Shown: positions 51,314-60,580 of the stretch, one piece after another
Position numbering within the stretch: the stretch's first letter is position 1
Layout of the letters: each line of letters opens with the position of its first letter
Source: Chelatococcus asaccharovorans
GTDB taxonomy: Bacteria > Pseudomonadota > Alphaproteobacteria > Rhizobiales > Beijerinckiaceae
Direction of reading: 5' to 3'
Assembly: GCF_003201475.1 (NCBI RefSeq)
Contig: NZ_QJJK01000006.1
Span: 1-64,000, forward strand
DNA: 64,000 nt
Made by a program: the position numbers and the translations under genes
Notes under the pieces: generated by a model
The model's database searches: none
Told to the model about the DNA's origin: nothing
Seen by the model: only the letters and a program-made list of their open reading frames with translations

Positions 51314-52657
51314 TCAATGTTGCAGTGCGGCTTGCAGTGCCGAAACATCCGGCGCCTGCCATAGCTGTTCGATCGCTTCGACCAGCCGGCCCAGTTGAAA
51401 GCCCGGCAGGGCCGCGGCGACGAGCTGCGCCGCCTTGGTCCGCACGGCGCCGCCATCCATGGGTCGGGCTGTCGTCCCCAGGCTGTCGAGCACCCGCTCG
51501 CTGCGGACTTCCCCGGCGCGGGTGACGATTTCAACCTCGGCGCCAAAGTGGGCCGGAAAGGCCTTCTCAAATCCTGGATCGACCTCGACCTGCACCATGT
51601 CCGCCCATGCCAGTATCTCGGCATTGGCGAGGTGGGTTGGCGTGAACGCCTCGAGGTCGTGCGGACCATGGGTAAGCGCCGCGCCGATGGCGAAGGGCAG
51701 GCTGTATTGCGCGGCCATGCTGCTCGCGGGCCGCCGCACCATGTGCTGGTCCATGAGCTTGCGCGGACCGCGGATGACAAGTGATCGCACCAGAGCCCGG
51801 TCGACCGCAAAGCCGGTCAGCGTACCAAGTGCGTCGATTGCCGCATGGAACAGCCGATTGCAGGCGTATGGCTTGATGCTGATCTCGCTGATGATAGTCG
51901 GCCTGTCGTCCGTCAGAACGCGGGCATCGGACCTCCCTCCCACCAGCGCGAACAGACCGTAGCGGCCCTCGATGCTGCCCAGCGGCGCGCTGATACCTGC
52001 CACGGCGAGGCGTGCCGCTAGAACTCCGTTCCTTGCGGCAAAGCCCGCGTGAAGCCGCTTGACCTCGGCGCCATCTGGCTCCTGCGAGAACTGCATCGAT
52101 CCTGAGGCAAGCGACAGGCTGTGTCCCCAGGCGCGCTCCAGCAGCTGCGGCTCCGGCCGAATGAGCCGAAGAGCAGCGGTTGCAGCTCCGAAGACGCCGA
52201 ACAGGGATGTCGGGTGCAAGCCGCGCGCGATGGCATGGGGCGCATCGGCAGCAACGCCGATCCGCCCCATTGCCTCGTAGCCCGCCACAATGGCACCCAG
52301 CAGTTGCCGGCCCGTCGCGCCGGTTTCAGCGGCGGCGGCGAGCGCGGTACCGATCACTGCGGCGCCGGGATGCGATAGCGAACCGTCGTGGGTGTCGTCG
52401 AGTTCGTAGCTGTGGCCAGACACTCCGTTGAGAAAGGCAGCCTGCTCGGCTCCAACGCGACTGTTACGCCCCACGACGACGGCCGGCCCCCGACTGAGAA
52501 CCCCAGTTGCCGCCTCGGAAGCCTGCGAAACCGGCTGCCGACTTCCAAAGAGCGCAACGGCCAACTGGTCGAGGAGCAGTGTATTCAGCGTTCCGATGTC
52601 GGACTCGGCGACATCGAATGCCACGAGCCTCCCGGCAAAATCCGACGTCGCGCTCAC
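51314..52657 (-). CDS. MmgE/PrpD family protein
   Basis: A 447-residue MmgE/PrpD protein; members include 2-methylcitrate dehydratase, cis-aconitate decarboxylase and iminodisuccinate epimerase. Marks: HSYELDDTHDGSLSHPGAAV with the active-site Asp/His, and IKPYACNRLFHAAIDAL. Start GTG 52657 (GTGA overlap with the aldehyde dehydrogenase stop) matches the expected N-terminus; longer open frame upstream is antisense noise. It would dehydrate, decarboxylate or epimerise a polycarboxylate. A second member lies at 60553-61989. Confidence 0.88.
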   Translation of the reverse strand: MSATSDFAGRLVAFDVAESDIGTLNTLLLDQLAVALFGSRQPVSQASEAATGVLSRGPAVVVGRNSRVGAEQAAFLNGVSGHSYELDDTHDGSLSHPGAAVIGTALAAAAETGATGRQLLGAIVAGYEAMGRIGVAADAPHAIARGLHPTSLFGVFGAATAALRLIRPEPQLLERAWGHSLSLASGSMQFSQEPDGAEVKRLHAGFAARNGVLAARLAVAGISAPLGSIEGRYGLFALVGGRSDARVLTDDRPTIISEISIKPYACNRLFHAAIDALGTLTGFAVDRALVRSLVIRGPRKLMDQHMVRRPASSMAAQYSLPFAIGAALTHGPHDLEAFTPTHLANAEILAWADMVQVEVDPGFEKAFPAHFGAEVEIVTRAGEVRSERVLDSLGTTARPMDGGAVRTKAAQLVAAALPGFQLGRLVEAIEQLWQAPDVSALQAALQH

Positions 52658-54132
52658 GCGCGGATGACGAACGGGTCGTTGACCGCCGTCCCCAACTCGC
52701 ACCAGACGCTCTTGGTCTGGAGGAATGCATTGACGGCATCGACGCCGTTGAGGCGCCCCTGCCCGCTGTTCTTGTAGCCACCGAACGGCGAGTTGTAGGT
52801 CAGCGCGCGATAGGTATTGATCCACACGGTGCCCGCCTTTATGGCGCGCGCCATACGGTGGGCACGGCGTAGATCGTTGGTCCACACGCCGGCTGCGAGG
52901 CCGAAGCGAGTGGCGTTGGCGGCCTCCACGATCTCATCCTCGTCGTCAAAGGGTGTTACGCAGAGCACCGGACCGAAGACCTCGTTCTGCATGATGAAGC
53001 TGTCGGCTGCCGCTCCGCCCAGAATGGTCGGCTCGAAGAAAAAGCCGCCTTCGTAGCCCGCGATGGAAGGTTGCCCACCGCCACCGAGCACGTCAGCGCC
53101 GTCGCTTTTGGCGCGCGCAACCATGTCAATGGTCTTTCGCAACTGCGCGGTGCTGGCGAGCGGTCCCATCTGGGTGCCGGCCTCAAGCGGATCGCCGATG
53201 CGAATCTTGCTTGCACGGCTCACCAGCCTGTCAACCAGCCGATCATAGGTGCCGCGCTGGATGTAGGCCCGCGAGCCCGCGACGCATGATTGCCCGGCTG
53301 CTGCGAAGATTCCGCCCAGGACGCCTGCTTCGGCGAGATCAAGGTCGGCGTCGTCGAAAACGATGTTGGGGCTCTTGCCGCCAAGCTCGAGGGTGCATCC
53401 AACCAGCCGTTGGCCAGCCCGCGCCGCGATGGCGCGCCCTGCCTCCTCGCCACCGGCAAACGAGATCTTGGCGACCAGTGGATGCTCGACCAGCGCCGCT
53501 CCCGCCTCGCGCGCCCCAGTGACGACGTTGATCACGCCAGCGGGGAAACCCGCCTCGATCGCGAGAGCAGCGATCTCGATCGCCGAGGCCGAGGTCACCT
53601 CGGAGGGCTTGAGAACGATGGCGTTGCCTGCCGACAGAGCCGGGGCGATCGCCATTATGGCAAGCAGGAGCGGCGAGTTCCACGGCACGATCACCGCGAT
53701 CACACCGAGCGGCTCTTTGAGGGTGTAGTTGAGAACGGAGGTCTGCTTCAGCGGGATCACCGACCCCTCGATCTTGTCGGCGAGGCCGCCATAGTAGGCC
53801 AGCCATTCCGGTACGACCCGAACCTGGGCCAGCATTTCGCTCAGCAGCTTGCCGTTCTGGCCGGTCTCGATGCGCGCCAGGCGCTCGGCATTGGCAAGGA
53901 TGAGGTCGCCCCAACGCAGCATCAGCCGACCGCGCTCGCTGGCGGAGACGCGGCCCCAGTCACCGGTAAATGCCGTATGCGCAGAGCTGACGGCGGCGTC
54001 GACATCTTCGATGCGAGAGTCGGTGAAGGTCCCCCACACCGCCCCCGTCGTCGGATTTGTCGCCTCGAACAGACCGCTGCCCGCCGAAACTCGCCGACCG
54101 CTGATGAAATTGCCGTAGCTCTGCGTCGTCAT
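52654..54132 (-). CDS. NAD(P)-dependent aldehyde dehydrogenase
   Basis: A 492-residue aldehyde dehydrogenase oxidising an aldehyde to its acid. Catalytic Glu is in LELGGKSPN, the nucleophile Cys in GQSCVAGSR, and FGPVLCVTPFD and YNSPFGGYKNSG complete the pattern. Start ATG 54132 (MTTQSYGNFI); an ATG six codons upstream overlaps the TPP enzyme. It may oxidise the aldehyde that the TPP enzyme would release by decarboxylating a 2-oxo acid. Confidence 0.92.
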   Translation of the reverse strand: MTTQSYGNFISGRRVSAGSGLFEATNPTTGAVWGTFTDSRIEDVDAAVSSAHTAFTGDWGRVSASERGRLMLRWGDLILANAERLARIETGQNGKLLSEMLAQVRVVPEWLAYYGGLADKIEGSVIPLKQTSVLNYTLKEPLGVIAVIVPWNSPLLLAIMAIAPALSAGNAIVLKPSEVTSASAIEIAALAIEAGFPAGVINVVTGAREAGAALVEHPLVAKISFAGGEEAGRAIAARAGQRLVGCTLELGGKSPNIVFDDADLDLAEAGVLGGIFAAAGQSCVAGSRAYIQRGTYDRLVDRLVSRASKIRIGDPLEAGTQMGPLASTAQLRKTIDMVARAKSDGADVLGGGGQPSIAGYEGGFFFEPTILGGAAADSFIMQNEVFGPVLCVTPFDDEDEIVEAANATRFGLAAGVWTNDLRRAHRMARAIKAGTVWINTYRALTYNSPFGGYKNSGQGRLNGVDAVNAFLQTKSVWCELGTAVNDPFVIRA

Positions 54133-54142
54133 GTCTGCGGCC

Positions 54143-55876
54143 CTATGCATTCTCGGTCACCGCGTAAGGGTCGGCAGGCGCCTTGTAGGGATCGGCGGCC
54201 TTGCCGCGGTGCGATACGATCGGCGATTCCTCAGCGCTGGTGATGACCTCGACGAGGAACGGCCCCGATGCGTCGGCCGCCGTTCGCAGCGCGGCGGCCA
54301 GATCTTCCGGCTTTTCGACGCGGATCGCGGGGCAGCCCATGCCATTGGCAACAGCCACGTAGTCGAAGCGAGGCATATGCGTCTCGGCCAGATCCCCGCC
54401 GAAGCGCGCGCTGTAGGAGTGCTTGATCCAGCCATAGGAGCCGTTGTTGATGACAATGGCCCGAACCTTGAGTCCGAACTTGACGGCCACAGCCAGCTCC
54501 TGGACCGAATAGGCAAAGCCGCCATCGCCCGAGAGGAGGAACACCGACGCGTCGGGCCGGCCTGCCGCTGCACCTACGGCTGCTGGCAAACCGAAGCCGA
54601 GCCCCGCCATGCCGCGTGGAAAGATCGTCCGTCGGCCGGCCTGCTTGATGGAATAGTACATCGCGCCCCAGGCGCTCGCGAAGCTCGCGTCGCACACGAA
54701 CACGTCCTGCGCCGCGGCAGCCTTCGAGATCTCGTCAACCACACGCTGGGGAGCAATGGGGACGAAATCGAGCGCCGCCTGGCGGCCGAGTTCGACGCGC
54801 GCGCGCTTGAGCACATCGGAGTACTTCGCGCGCCACTCCGGCCGATCGACCTTGGCCGAGCCCGTAAGTGCGTCGGCAAGCTGGGTCAGCACGAGGCGGG
54901 CATCGCCAACCAGCGACACGTCAGTGCGGAAGACGCGCCCGGTCTCCATCCCATCCACGTCGAGATGAATCACCTTCTGTCCGATGCTCGGAATGGTCCA
55001 GCGATAGGTGCTGTTCTGCGATGACTTGGTACCCACCATGAAGATCAGGTCAGCGGCCTTCGCCGCATCCTCGAGACCGGGATAGCCTGCCGCATTGCCG
55101 AGAATACCCAGAGCCAGAGGATGGTCTTCGGCGATGATGCCCTTGCCCGTCCAGGTGGTGGCGACCGGAGCTTGAAGCAGTTCCGCCACGCGCAGGACTT
55201 CCTCATTGGCATCGCAGCCGACGGCACCGCCCCCGACGAGCAGCAGCGGACGCTGCGCGTCGCGCAAAAGCGTCACCGCGTCAGCAACGGCGGCTGGATC
55301 TGCGATTGAGCGGGCAGGCCGGACAACGCTTGTCGAGATCGAACCAAGGCGGGGGGGAACCACTTCGGTCTCGAACATGTCCATCGGGATGATGATGGCG
55401 ACAGGACCCGGCCTGCCCGTCAGCGCCGCAAGAATGGCGCGATTGAGCATGTAGTGAAATTCGTGCGCCTCGCGAACCGCGTAGACGGCCTTGCAGACGG
55501 GGCGCAGCAGTTCGACCTGATCGATGCCCTGCGAGGCGGTGCCCCACTCGCTGAAGTGGATCGTCTCGGACTGGAGTTCGGACACGATGGCGAGGATCGG
55601 GCTGGACGAGTTGAGCGCTTCGGCGAGGCCCGACACGAGATTGGTCGCGCCCGGACCCACGGTGCCGTCACAGACACCGAGCTTCCCGGTAGCGCGTGCA
55701 TATGCGTCGGCCGCGTAAGCGCCAGTGCGCTCGTCGAGGACGGTCAGGTGCCGGATCCGCCCGTTGCTCTGCGAGAGTGCATGGTAGAACCCTAAGGTCT
55801 GCCCACCGGGAACCCCGATTACAGTGTCTACGCCGTTGCTCGCCAAGGTTTCGCGTAATAGCTCTGCAATTTTCAC
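54143..55876 (-). CDS. thiamine diphosphate-dependent enzyme (acetolactate synthase/benzoylformate decarboxylase type)
   Basis: A 577-residue ThDP enzyme with three domains: the N-terminal one with VIGVPGGQTLGFYHAL and the cofactor-activating Glu in LDERTGAYAADAYA; a central Rossmann-like part (about residues 190-330); and the C-terminal GDGGFAYSVQELAVA...INN cofactor motif. It is most likely a 2-oxo-acid decarboxylase or carboligase. First gene of the 15-gene minus-strand operon, diverging from the amidase operon, with an AT-rich repeated motif upstream (55935-55960). Confidence 0.88.
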   Translation of the reverse strand: MKIAELLRETLASNGVDTVIGVPGGQTLGFYHALSQSNGRIRHLTVLDERTGAYAADAYARATGKLGVCDGTVGPGATNLVSGLAEALNSSSPILAIVSELQSETIHFSEWGTASQGIDQVELLRPVCKAVYAVREAHEFHYMLNRAILAALTGRPGPVAIIIPMDMFETEVVPPRLGSISTSVVRPARSIADPAAVADAVTLLRDAQRPLLLVGGGAVGCDANEEVLRVAELLQAPVATTWTGKGIIAEDHPLALGILGNAAGYPGLEDAAKAADLIFMVGTKSSQNSTYRWTIPSIGQKVIHLDVDGMETGRVFRTDVSLVGDARLVLTQLADALTGSAKVDRPEWRAKYSDVLKRARVELGRQAALDFVPIAPQRVVDEISKAAAAQDVFVCDASFASAWGAMYYSIKQAGRRTIFPRGMAGLGFGLPAAVGAAAGRPDASVFLLSGDGGFAYSVQELAVAVKFGLKVRAIVINNGSYGWIKHSYSARFGGDLAETHMPRFDYVAVANGMGCPAIRVEKPEDLAAALRTAADASGPFLVEVITSAEESPIVSHRGKAADPYKAPADPYAVTENA

Positions 55877-55934
55877 GGCGGCCTCTTGGGTGGGTTCGAT
55901 GGCACGAGAGATAGCCGCCGCAATTTCCTTCTGT

Positions 55935-55960
55935 CAATTAAATTTTTTAAGTGATACAAA
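55935..55960. promoter_or_regulatory. AT-rich recurring motif, copy 1 (before the TPP-enzyme operon)
   Basis: CAATTAAATTTTTTAAGTGA then TACAAA. It shares CAATTAAA-N4-TTAAGTG-N-TACAAA with the minus-strand copy at 61980-62005 and, less well, with 56101-56126. It lies 59 bases upstream of the operon's first start codon. An operator or activator site for one regulon is inferred. Confidence 0.5.
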
Positions 55961-56100
55961 TTTTTTCAAGGGCCTATGGGGAGTCTCCCACCCCCCCAAG
56001 CGAAGGCGGGAACGCAAGGCCTCCACCTGCAGTCCATGCGAGTCCGGCGATTTGACGAGCTCCCCGATGCCCGCTCCAATCCAGTAAAGAAATCTCTTGG

Positions 56101-56126
56101 CAATAAAATTATTTAAGTTAGGTATT
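56101..56126. promoter_or_regulatory. AT-rich recurring motif, copy 2 (before the amidase operon)
   Basis: CAATAAAATTATTTAAGTTA then GGTATT, sharing CAATxAAA and TTTAAGT with copy 1 at the same spacing. It lies 35 bases upstream of the small protein that opens the amidase operon. Confidence 0.4.
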
Positions 56127-56161
56127 GGCGAAGCGCCAACTGCGATCACGGACAGGACAGG

Positions 56162-56392
56162 ATGGAAAACGGTGAGGGCCACTCATGGACGGTCCAACAC
56201 ATTGAGGCACGCATCGAACTCGATCAGCAGCTGAATCGTGCTCAGGTCGTGGTCCCCGAGCCGATGATGTCCGCCTTGGTCGATGGCTATGTGGCGCTTC
56301 GCAGGCAGTTGCGCTCCCTTTACGCTCCGGAACCGGATCTGAAGGAACCCCTCTACAGCCTGGCCGATGCGAGCAGGTTCGAAACGAAGTGA
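56162..56392 (+). CDS. small protein coupled to an amidase
   Basis: A 76-residue protein with an acidic, helical body (ARIELDQQLNRAQVVVPEP, then MMSALVDGYVALRRQLRSLY). No domain is recognised. Its stop overlaps the amidase GTG start (GTGA), so the two are probably made in fixed ratio, as in amidases that need a small partner subunit (the AtzG/AtzE and GatC/GatA arrangement). The sequence itself does not resemble AtzG or GatC to me. Confidence 0.65.
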   Translation: MENGEGHSWTVQHIEARIELDQQLNRAQVVVPEPMMSALVDGYVALRRQLRSLYAPEPDLKEPLYSLADASRFETK

Positions 56393-57804
56393 CGAAGCCT
56401 TTGCATGAACTGTCGATCGCCGAGGTCGGGACGAAACTTCGAAGCGGAGAGCTCACCTCCGAGGCTCTCACCCGCCACGCGCTCTCGCGCATCGACCAGC
56501 ATGATCCGCAGGTTCGGGCATTCGTCTGCCTGACCCGCGACCTCGCCATCGCCCAGGCACGTTCTGCCGACGACGAATTGCGGCGCGGCAAAGTGCGCGG
56601 GGCGATGCATGGCGTTCCCTATGCCCTCAAGGATTTGTTCAACGTCGCCGGAGTGCCGACCACGTGCAACTCTCGTCTCCGCGAAGGCTTCGTTCCGACG
56701 ACCGACAGTGCCGTTTTCGAGCGGATGTCGGAATCGGGAGCCGTGCTGCTGGGCAAGGTTCACATGCAGGAATTTGCGACCGGCGGCACCGGACCGGACC
56801 TGCCCTATCCGCCGCCCCGCAACCCATGGAATCGCGAACACATCACCGGCGGCTCCTCGTCGGGCGCGGCAGCGGCAGTCGCGGCGGGGTTCGTCAGGCT
56901 GGCGATAGGATCCGATACCGGCGGCTCGATCCGTCAGCCGGCAGCCTATTGCGGCATCGTCGGCCTCAAGCCAACATACGGTCGCGTCAGCCCTCGCGGG
57001 GCGTTTCCGTTGTCGTTCTCGCTCGACCACTGCGGTCCCATGGCGCGGTCGGTCGAGGATGCGGCCATCGCGCTGGAAGTGCTGACTGACGATACGGGCA
57101 TTGATCGCCCCGCAAATGACTGTCGCGGTGCCCTGTCTGCCGGCGTAGCGGGGCTCCGTATCGGCATTCCCGCGGGCCACATGGGCCTCGAGAGCAGCTT
57201 CGACCCGGAAGTCGCGGGCTCGATGGAGGCCACGACCGAGGCCCTGCGGCGTGCTGGCGCCCACATCTCCGCCATCGCCCTGCCGGACTATGATGCGTTC
57301 TTTGCGAGCAACACGGCGATCATGCTCGCCGAAGCATTTGCACTGCATCAGCATGATCTACGGACGAAGCTCTCGAGCTATGCCGAAAATACGGCGCATC
57401 GTCTGCTGCTGGGCGCCGCAGTCAGCGGCCCCGACCTCGTGCAGGCCTTTCGTTTGCGCCGCAGCCTAACAGAGCAGCTCGATAGCTTGTTCAACACACA
57501 TGACGTGATCCTGACTGCCAGCGCCATCTCCGGAGCGCCACACCTGCAGCGGGCCAACGACTTCTTCTCTACCCCCATGCAAATTCCCGCCCTGCCCTTC
57601 AACCTGACGGGTCATCCGGCAATTCACGTCCCAACGACCATGGACGGCCTCGGATTGCCGGTCGGACTGCAGCTGATTGCGTCGCGGCATGCAGAGGCCG
57701 TACTTTTGCGCTGTGCCTTCTTCATTGAGCAGGAGAGCGGCTGGGGCGAGCAGGACCTTCCGGAACTCGACCGAACTCTCGAGAGCGTGGGGCATTCCTC
57801 TTGA
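56389..57804 (+). CDS. amidase signature family enzyme
   Basis: A 471-residue amidase starting at GTG 56389. The Ser-cisSer-Lys triad is visible: Lys in YALKDLF (about residue 79), Ser in GSSSGAAAAVAAGF and Ser in GSDTGGSIRQPAAYCG, followed by GLKPTYGRVS. The C-terminal part (LPFNLTGHPAIHVPT, PVGLQLI) is typical. It would hydrolyse a C-N amide bond in the cytoplasm, releasing ammonia or an amine and an acid that could feed the CoA pathway encoded divergently. Confidence 0.92.
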   Translation: MTKPLHELSIAEVGTKLRSGELTSEALTRHALSRIDQHDPQVRAFVCLTRDLAIAQARSADDELRRGKVRGAMHGVPYALKDLFNVAGVPTTCNSRLREGFVPTTDSAVFERMSESGAVLLGKVHMQEFATGGTGPDLPYPPPRNPWNREHITGGSSSGAAAAVAAGFVRLAIGSDTGGSIRQPAAYCGIVGLKPTYGRVSPRGAFPLSFSLDHCGPMARSVEDAAIALEVLTDDTGIDRPANDCRGALSAGVAGLRIGIPAGHMGLESSFDPEVAGSMEATTEALRRAGAHISAIALPDYDAFFASNTAIMLAEAFALHQHDLRTKLSSYAENTAHRLLLGAAVSGPDLVQAFRLRRSLTEQLDSLFNTHDVILTASAISGAPHLQRANDFFSTPMQIPALPFNLTGHPAIHVPTTMDGLGLPVGLQLIASRHAEAVLLRCAFFIEQESGWGEQDLPELDRTLESVGHSS

Positions 57805-57939
57805 ACGAATCGCCTCCACCAGAAAGAACTGGTAGCAAATGGATGCGTGAGATGACGCGAGGGGCGTCGGGTCCGGTAGCCACTCAGGGCGACCTGATCG
57901 CGTTACGCCTGCGCTACGACAATTGCCAGGATCGGTGAC

Positions 57940-58575
57940 ATGGAAGAAGTAGATGGCACCTCGGTGACCAAAGGCGCCGGCGGGTTAGAAGGAAGCGCTA
58001 TGGTGTCCAACCTGGGCGCCATAATCCGCCGCGAACGGCAGAAGCGGGGCATGACGCTCGTTCAGCTCTGCGACGTGGCTATGATCTCGCCTGCCTTCCT
58101 GTCCCTCGTCGAACGGGGCAAATCGACACCGTCGCTCGGTACTATGGCAGGCATCGCCAAGGCGCTTGGCCTTTCCGTATCGTCGTTCCTTCAGATCGGA
58201 CTGCCGCCGGAAGCCGTCACTCGCAAGGGCCATCGGGCCGCCTTCGCCGTCAGCGACTCGCGAGTGCGCTACGAGCGGATGTCGACGGTCTTCACCGGGC
58301 AGAACCTTGACGCGGTGCTGATGCACATCCCGCCAGGCTACAAGTCCAAGACGGTCACCAATATCGGCGAGGAGTGGATCTATATCCTCGAGGGTGAACT
58401 CCACCAGACCATCGACGACTCGACCGTGATCCTGAACGAAGGCGACACCTGCCATTTCCGCGGCGACAGCCCGCACTCCTACGTCAACAAGCGCAAGACG
58501 CCGGCCAAGGTGATCTGGGTCGGAACCGTATCGATCTTCGGCGACCTGCAACCAGCCGATCGACGGCGCGTCTGA
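57940..58575 (+). CDS. XRE-family regulator with cupin domain
   Basis: A 211-residue regulator. Helix-turn-helix at about residues 25-80 (LGAIIRRERQKRGMTLVQLC, then ISPAFLSLVERGKSTPSLGT), cupin at about 125-200 (VTNIGEEWIYILEGELHQTI, GDTCHFRGDSPHSYVN). Such proteins sense a small metabolite in the cupin and often repress adjacent amino acid or polyamine catabolic genes. Likely candidate for reading the AT-rich motif that recurs in this island. ATG 58000 would give a shorter, also plausible protein beginning just before the DNA-binding domain. Confidence 0.9.
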   Translation: MEEVDGTSVTKGAGGLEGSAMVSNLGAIIRRERQKRGMTLVQLCDVAMISPAFLSLVERGKSTPSLGTMAGIAKALGLSVSSFLQIGLPPEAVTRKGHRAAFAVSDSRVRYERMSTVFTGQNLDAVLMHIPPGYKSKTVTNIGEEWIYILEGELHQTIDDSTVILNEGDTCHFRGDSPHSYVNKRKTPAKVIWVGTVSIFGDLQPADRRRV

Positions 58576-58598
58576 CGCGTCACCTAGCGGGAGCCATC

Positions 58599-59666
58599 AT
58601 GACCTTTGCGCCCCGACCTGTGGCAACGACTGACAGACCTGCGGTCGCACTCTACTCCGACACCCTGACGCTTCCTTCGGAGGCGATGAAGCGCGCAATG
58701 TTCGACGCCGCGCTCGGCGATGAACAGGCGGGGCTCGACCCCACCGTCAACGAACTCTGCCGCCGGGTCGCCGCCCTGTTCGGCAAGGAAGACGCGGTGT
58801 TCCTGCCGAGCGGGACGATGTGCAACCAGATCGCGATGCTCGTTCATTGCCGGCCGGGCGATTTGGTGCTGGCGCACGAGGACGCGCACGTCCTTGCGCA
58901 TGAGGCCGCCGCGGGCAGCGCGCTTGGGGGCGTGCTCATCGGGGGGCTACGCGGCGCGCGTGGCCAGTTCGATTCCGCGACGCTCACGGGTGCGATCCGC
59001 GCCCGCAGCCGCTACGCGCCGATACCACGTCTCCTCGTCATCGAGCAGACCTCCCACCTTGGCGGTGGCAGCGTGTGGCCGCTCGAGAGGCTCCGGGACG
59101 TCGCCGCATGCGCCAGGTCCAACGACATGGCCCTCCATATGGACGGGGCGCGCCTGATGAATGGCGTGATCAGTTCCGGCGTGTCCGCCAGCGACATGGC
59201 GCGCGATTTCGACAGCGTCTGGCTATGCTTCTCCAAGGGCCTCGGCGCACCGTTCGGAGCGGTGCTGGCCGGCTCGTCCGAATTCATCGACGTGGCATGG
59301 CGCTGGAAGCAGCGACTGGGCGGCGCGATGCGGCAGGTCGGCATGTATGCGGCAGCCTGCATCTTTGCCCTCGACCACAATGTGCAGCGATTGGTGGAGG
59401 ACAACGCCAATGCGAGCCGCCTCGCGGCGGGCATCGCGGATCTCCCGGGCCTCGCCGTTCAGCAGCCCGATACGAACATCGTACTGTTCCGCACCGAAGG
59501 CACCGGCCTCACCTCCGCAGAACTGCGCGACCGGCTCGCAGCGGAGGGCGTATCGGTCACCGCCATGGACCACTTTCTCGGCCGTGCCGTCACGCATATG
59601 CACGTCGACCGCGATGGCATCGATCTCGCAATCGGTGCCTTTCGCAAGGTGCTGGGCGCGAACTAG
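58599..59666 (+). CDS. threonine aldolase-like PLP lyase
   Basis: A 355-residue fold-type I PLP enzyme of the low-specificity threonine aldolase/beta-eliminating lyase family. The start ALYSDTLTLPSEAMKRAM, FLPSGTMCNQIAML, HMDGARLMNGVI and the PLP Lys in CFSKGLGAPFGAVL are all family marks. It would cleave a beta-hydroxy amino acid into glycine and an aldehyde. It follows the regulator after 23 bases and meets the oppositely transcribed dehydrogenase with a 4-base overlap of the two 3' ends. Confidence 0.9.
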   Translation: MTFAPRPVATTDRPAVALYSDTLTLPSEAMKRAMFDAALGDEQAGLDPTVNELCRRVAALFGKEDAVFLPSGTMCNQIAMLVHCRPGDLVLAHEDAHVLAHEAAAGSALGGVLIGGLRGARGQFDSATLTGAIRARSRYAPIPRLLVIEQTSHLGGGSVWPLERLRDVAACARSNDMALHMDGARLMNGVISSGVSASDMARDFDSVWLCFSKGLGAPFGAVLAGSSEFIDVAWRWKQRLGGAMRQVGMYAAACIFALDHNVQRLVEDNANASRLAAGIADLPGLAVQQPDTNIVLFRTEGTGLTSAELRDRLAAEGVSVTAMDHFLGRAVTHMHVDRDGIDLAIGAFRKVLGAN

Positions 59667-60580
59667 CGCTCTGCCCGCCGCTCCAGGGTGACGCCGCCCC
59701 AGCCTTCGAACAGTTGCGCAATTGTGGTCATGTCCTCTGTCTCGCGACCGCGACGCCAGCCACGCAGGAGCTGAAGCATCTGCGTGGCGATCGGCACCGG
59801 CAGTGCCAGTTCTTCCGCGAGGCTTGCGAACAGCCCCAAATCCTTGTGACTGATCTCGTTGGTTGCGCCAAAATCGAAGTTGCGCGTGAGGACATGACTA
59901 GGAATCTTGCTGGCAGATGCCGAATTGCGGCCACTGCCAGCGTTGACTGCGGCAAGGACCCGCTCCGGATCGAGGCCGGCTGCCTTCCCCAGCACCAGTG
60001 CCTCGCTGGTCGCCGCGAGGGCCACATAGCTGAGCACGTTGTTGATGAGCTTGGCGATCTGCGCCTGCCCCGGCACGTCGCCCACGACGATGAGCTCCGC
60101 ACCTATGGCCTTGAAGAACCCGCCCGCCGCCGTGAAGGCCGCCGGCGTGCCCGCGGCGATGACTGCGAGTGTACCGGCCAGCGCCTTCTCCCGCCCCCCG
60201 CTCACGGGCGCATCGATGAAATGGCCTCCGAGCTCACCGACCGCAGCGCCAAGACGCGCGGCCATCGCCGGCCCGCAGGTGGATAGATCGACGATACAAG
60301 CGGGCAAGGGCGCGCCAAGAAGGCCATCGATCGGGTGGTACACAGCATCGATTGCGGACTCGGAGCTGAGGCAGGTCACCACGATGTCGACCTCTGCCCC
60401 AACGGAGCCGACGTCACTACGCCTGCCGCCCTTACCGACGATCTCGTCAACGACGTCGGCCCGCGGATCGACCACAGCCACGCTATGTCCTGATGCCAGG
60501 AGATGCGCAGCGACGGCCCCGCCAATTGCTCCGGCACCGACGATACCAATCCTCAATTCCATTTCTCCATGAAATTCCAT
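59663..60580 (-). CDS. 3-hydroxyisobutyrate dehydrogenase-like oxidoreductase
   Basis: A 305-residue NAD(P)-dependent beta-hydroxyacid dehydrogenase. The cofactor loop is IGIVGAGAIGGAVA; other marks are CIVDLSTCGPA, FIDAPVSGGREKAL and the catalytic Lys in AKLINNVLSY. ATG 60580 or ATG 60562 (MELRIGIVG) may be used: an 18-bp tandem duplication has repeated the start region. It overlaps the end of the second PrpD gene, so both form one minus-strand unit. Confidence 0.88.
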   Translation of the reverse strand: MEFHGEMELRIGIVGAGAIGGAVAAHLLASGHSVAVVDPRADVVDEIVGKGGRRSDVGSVGAEVDIVVTCLSSESAIDAVYHPIDGLLGAPLPACIVDLSTCGPAMAARLGAAVGELGGHFIDAPVSGGREKALAGTLAVIAAGTPAAFTAAGGFFKAIGAELIVVGDVPGQAQIAKLINNVLSYVALAATSEALVLGKAAGLDPERVLAAVNAGSGRNSASASKIPSHVLTRNFDFGATNEISHKDLGLFASLAEELALPVPIATQMLQLLRGWRRGRETEDMTTIAQLFEGWGGVTLERRAER

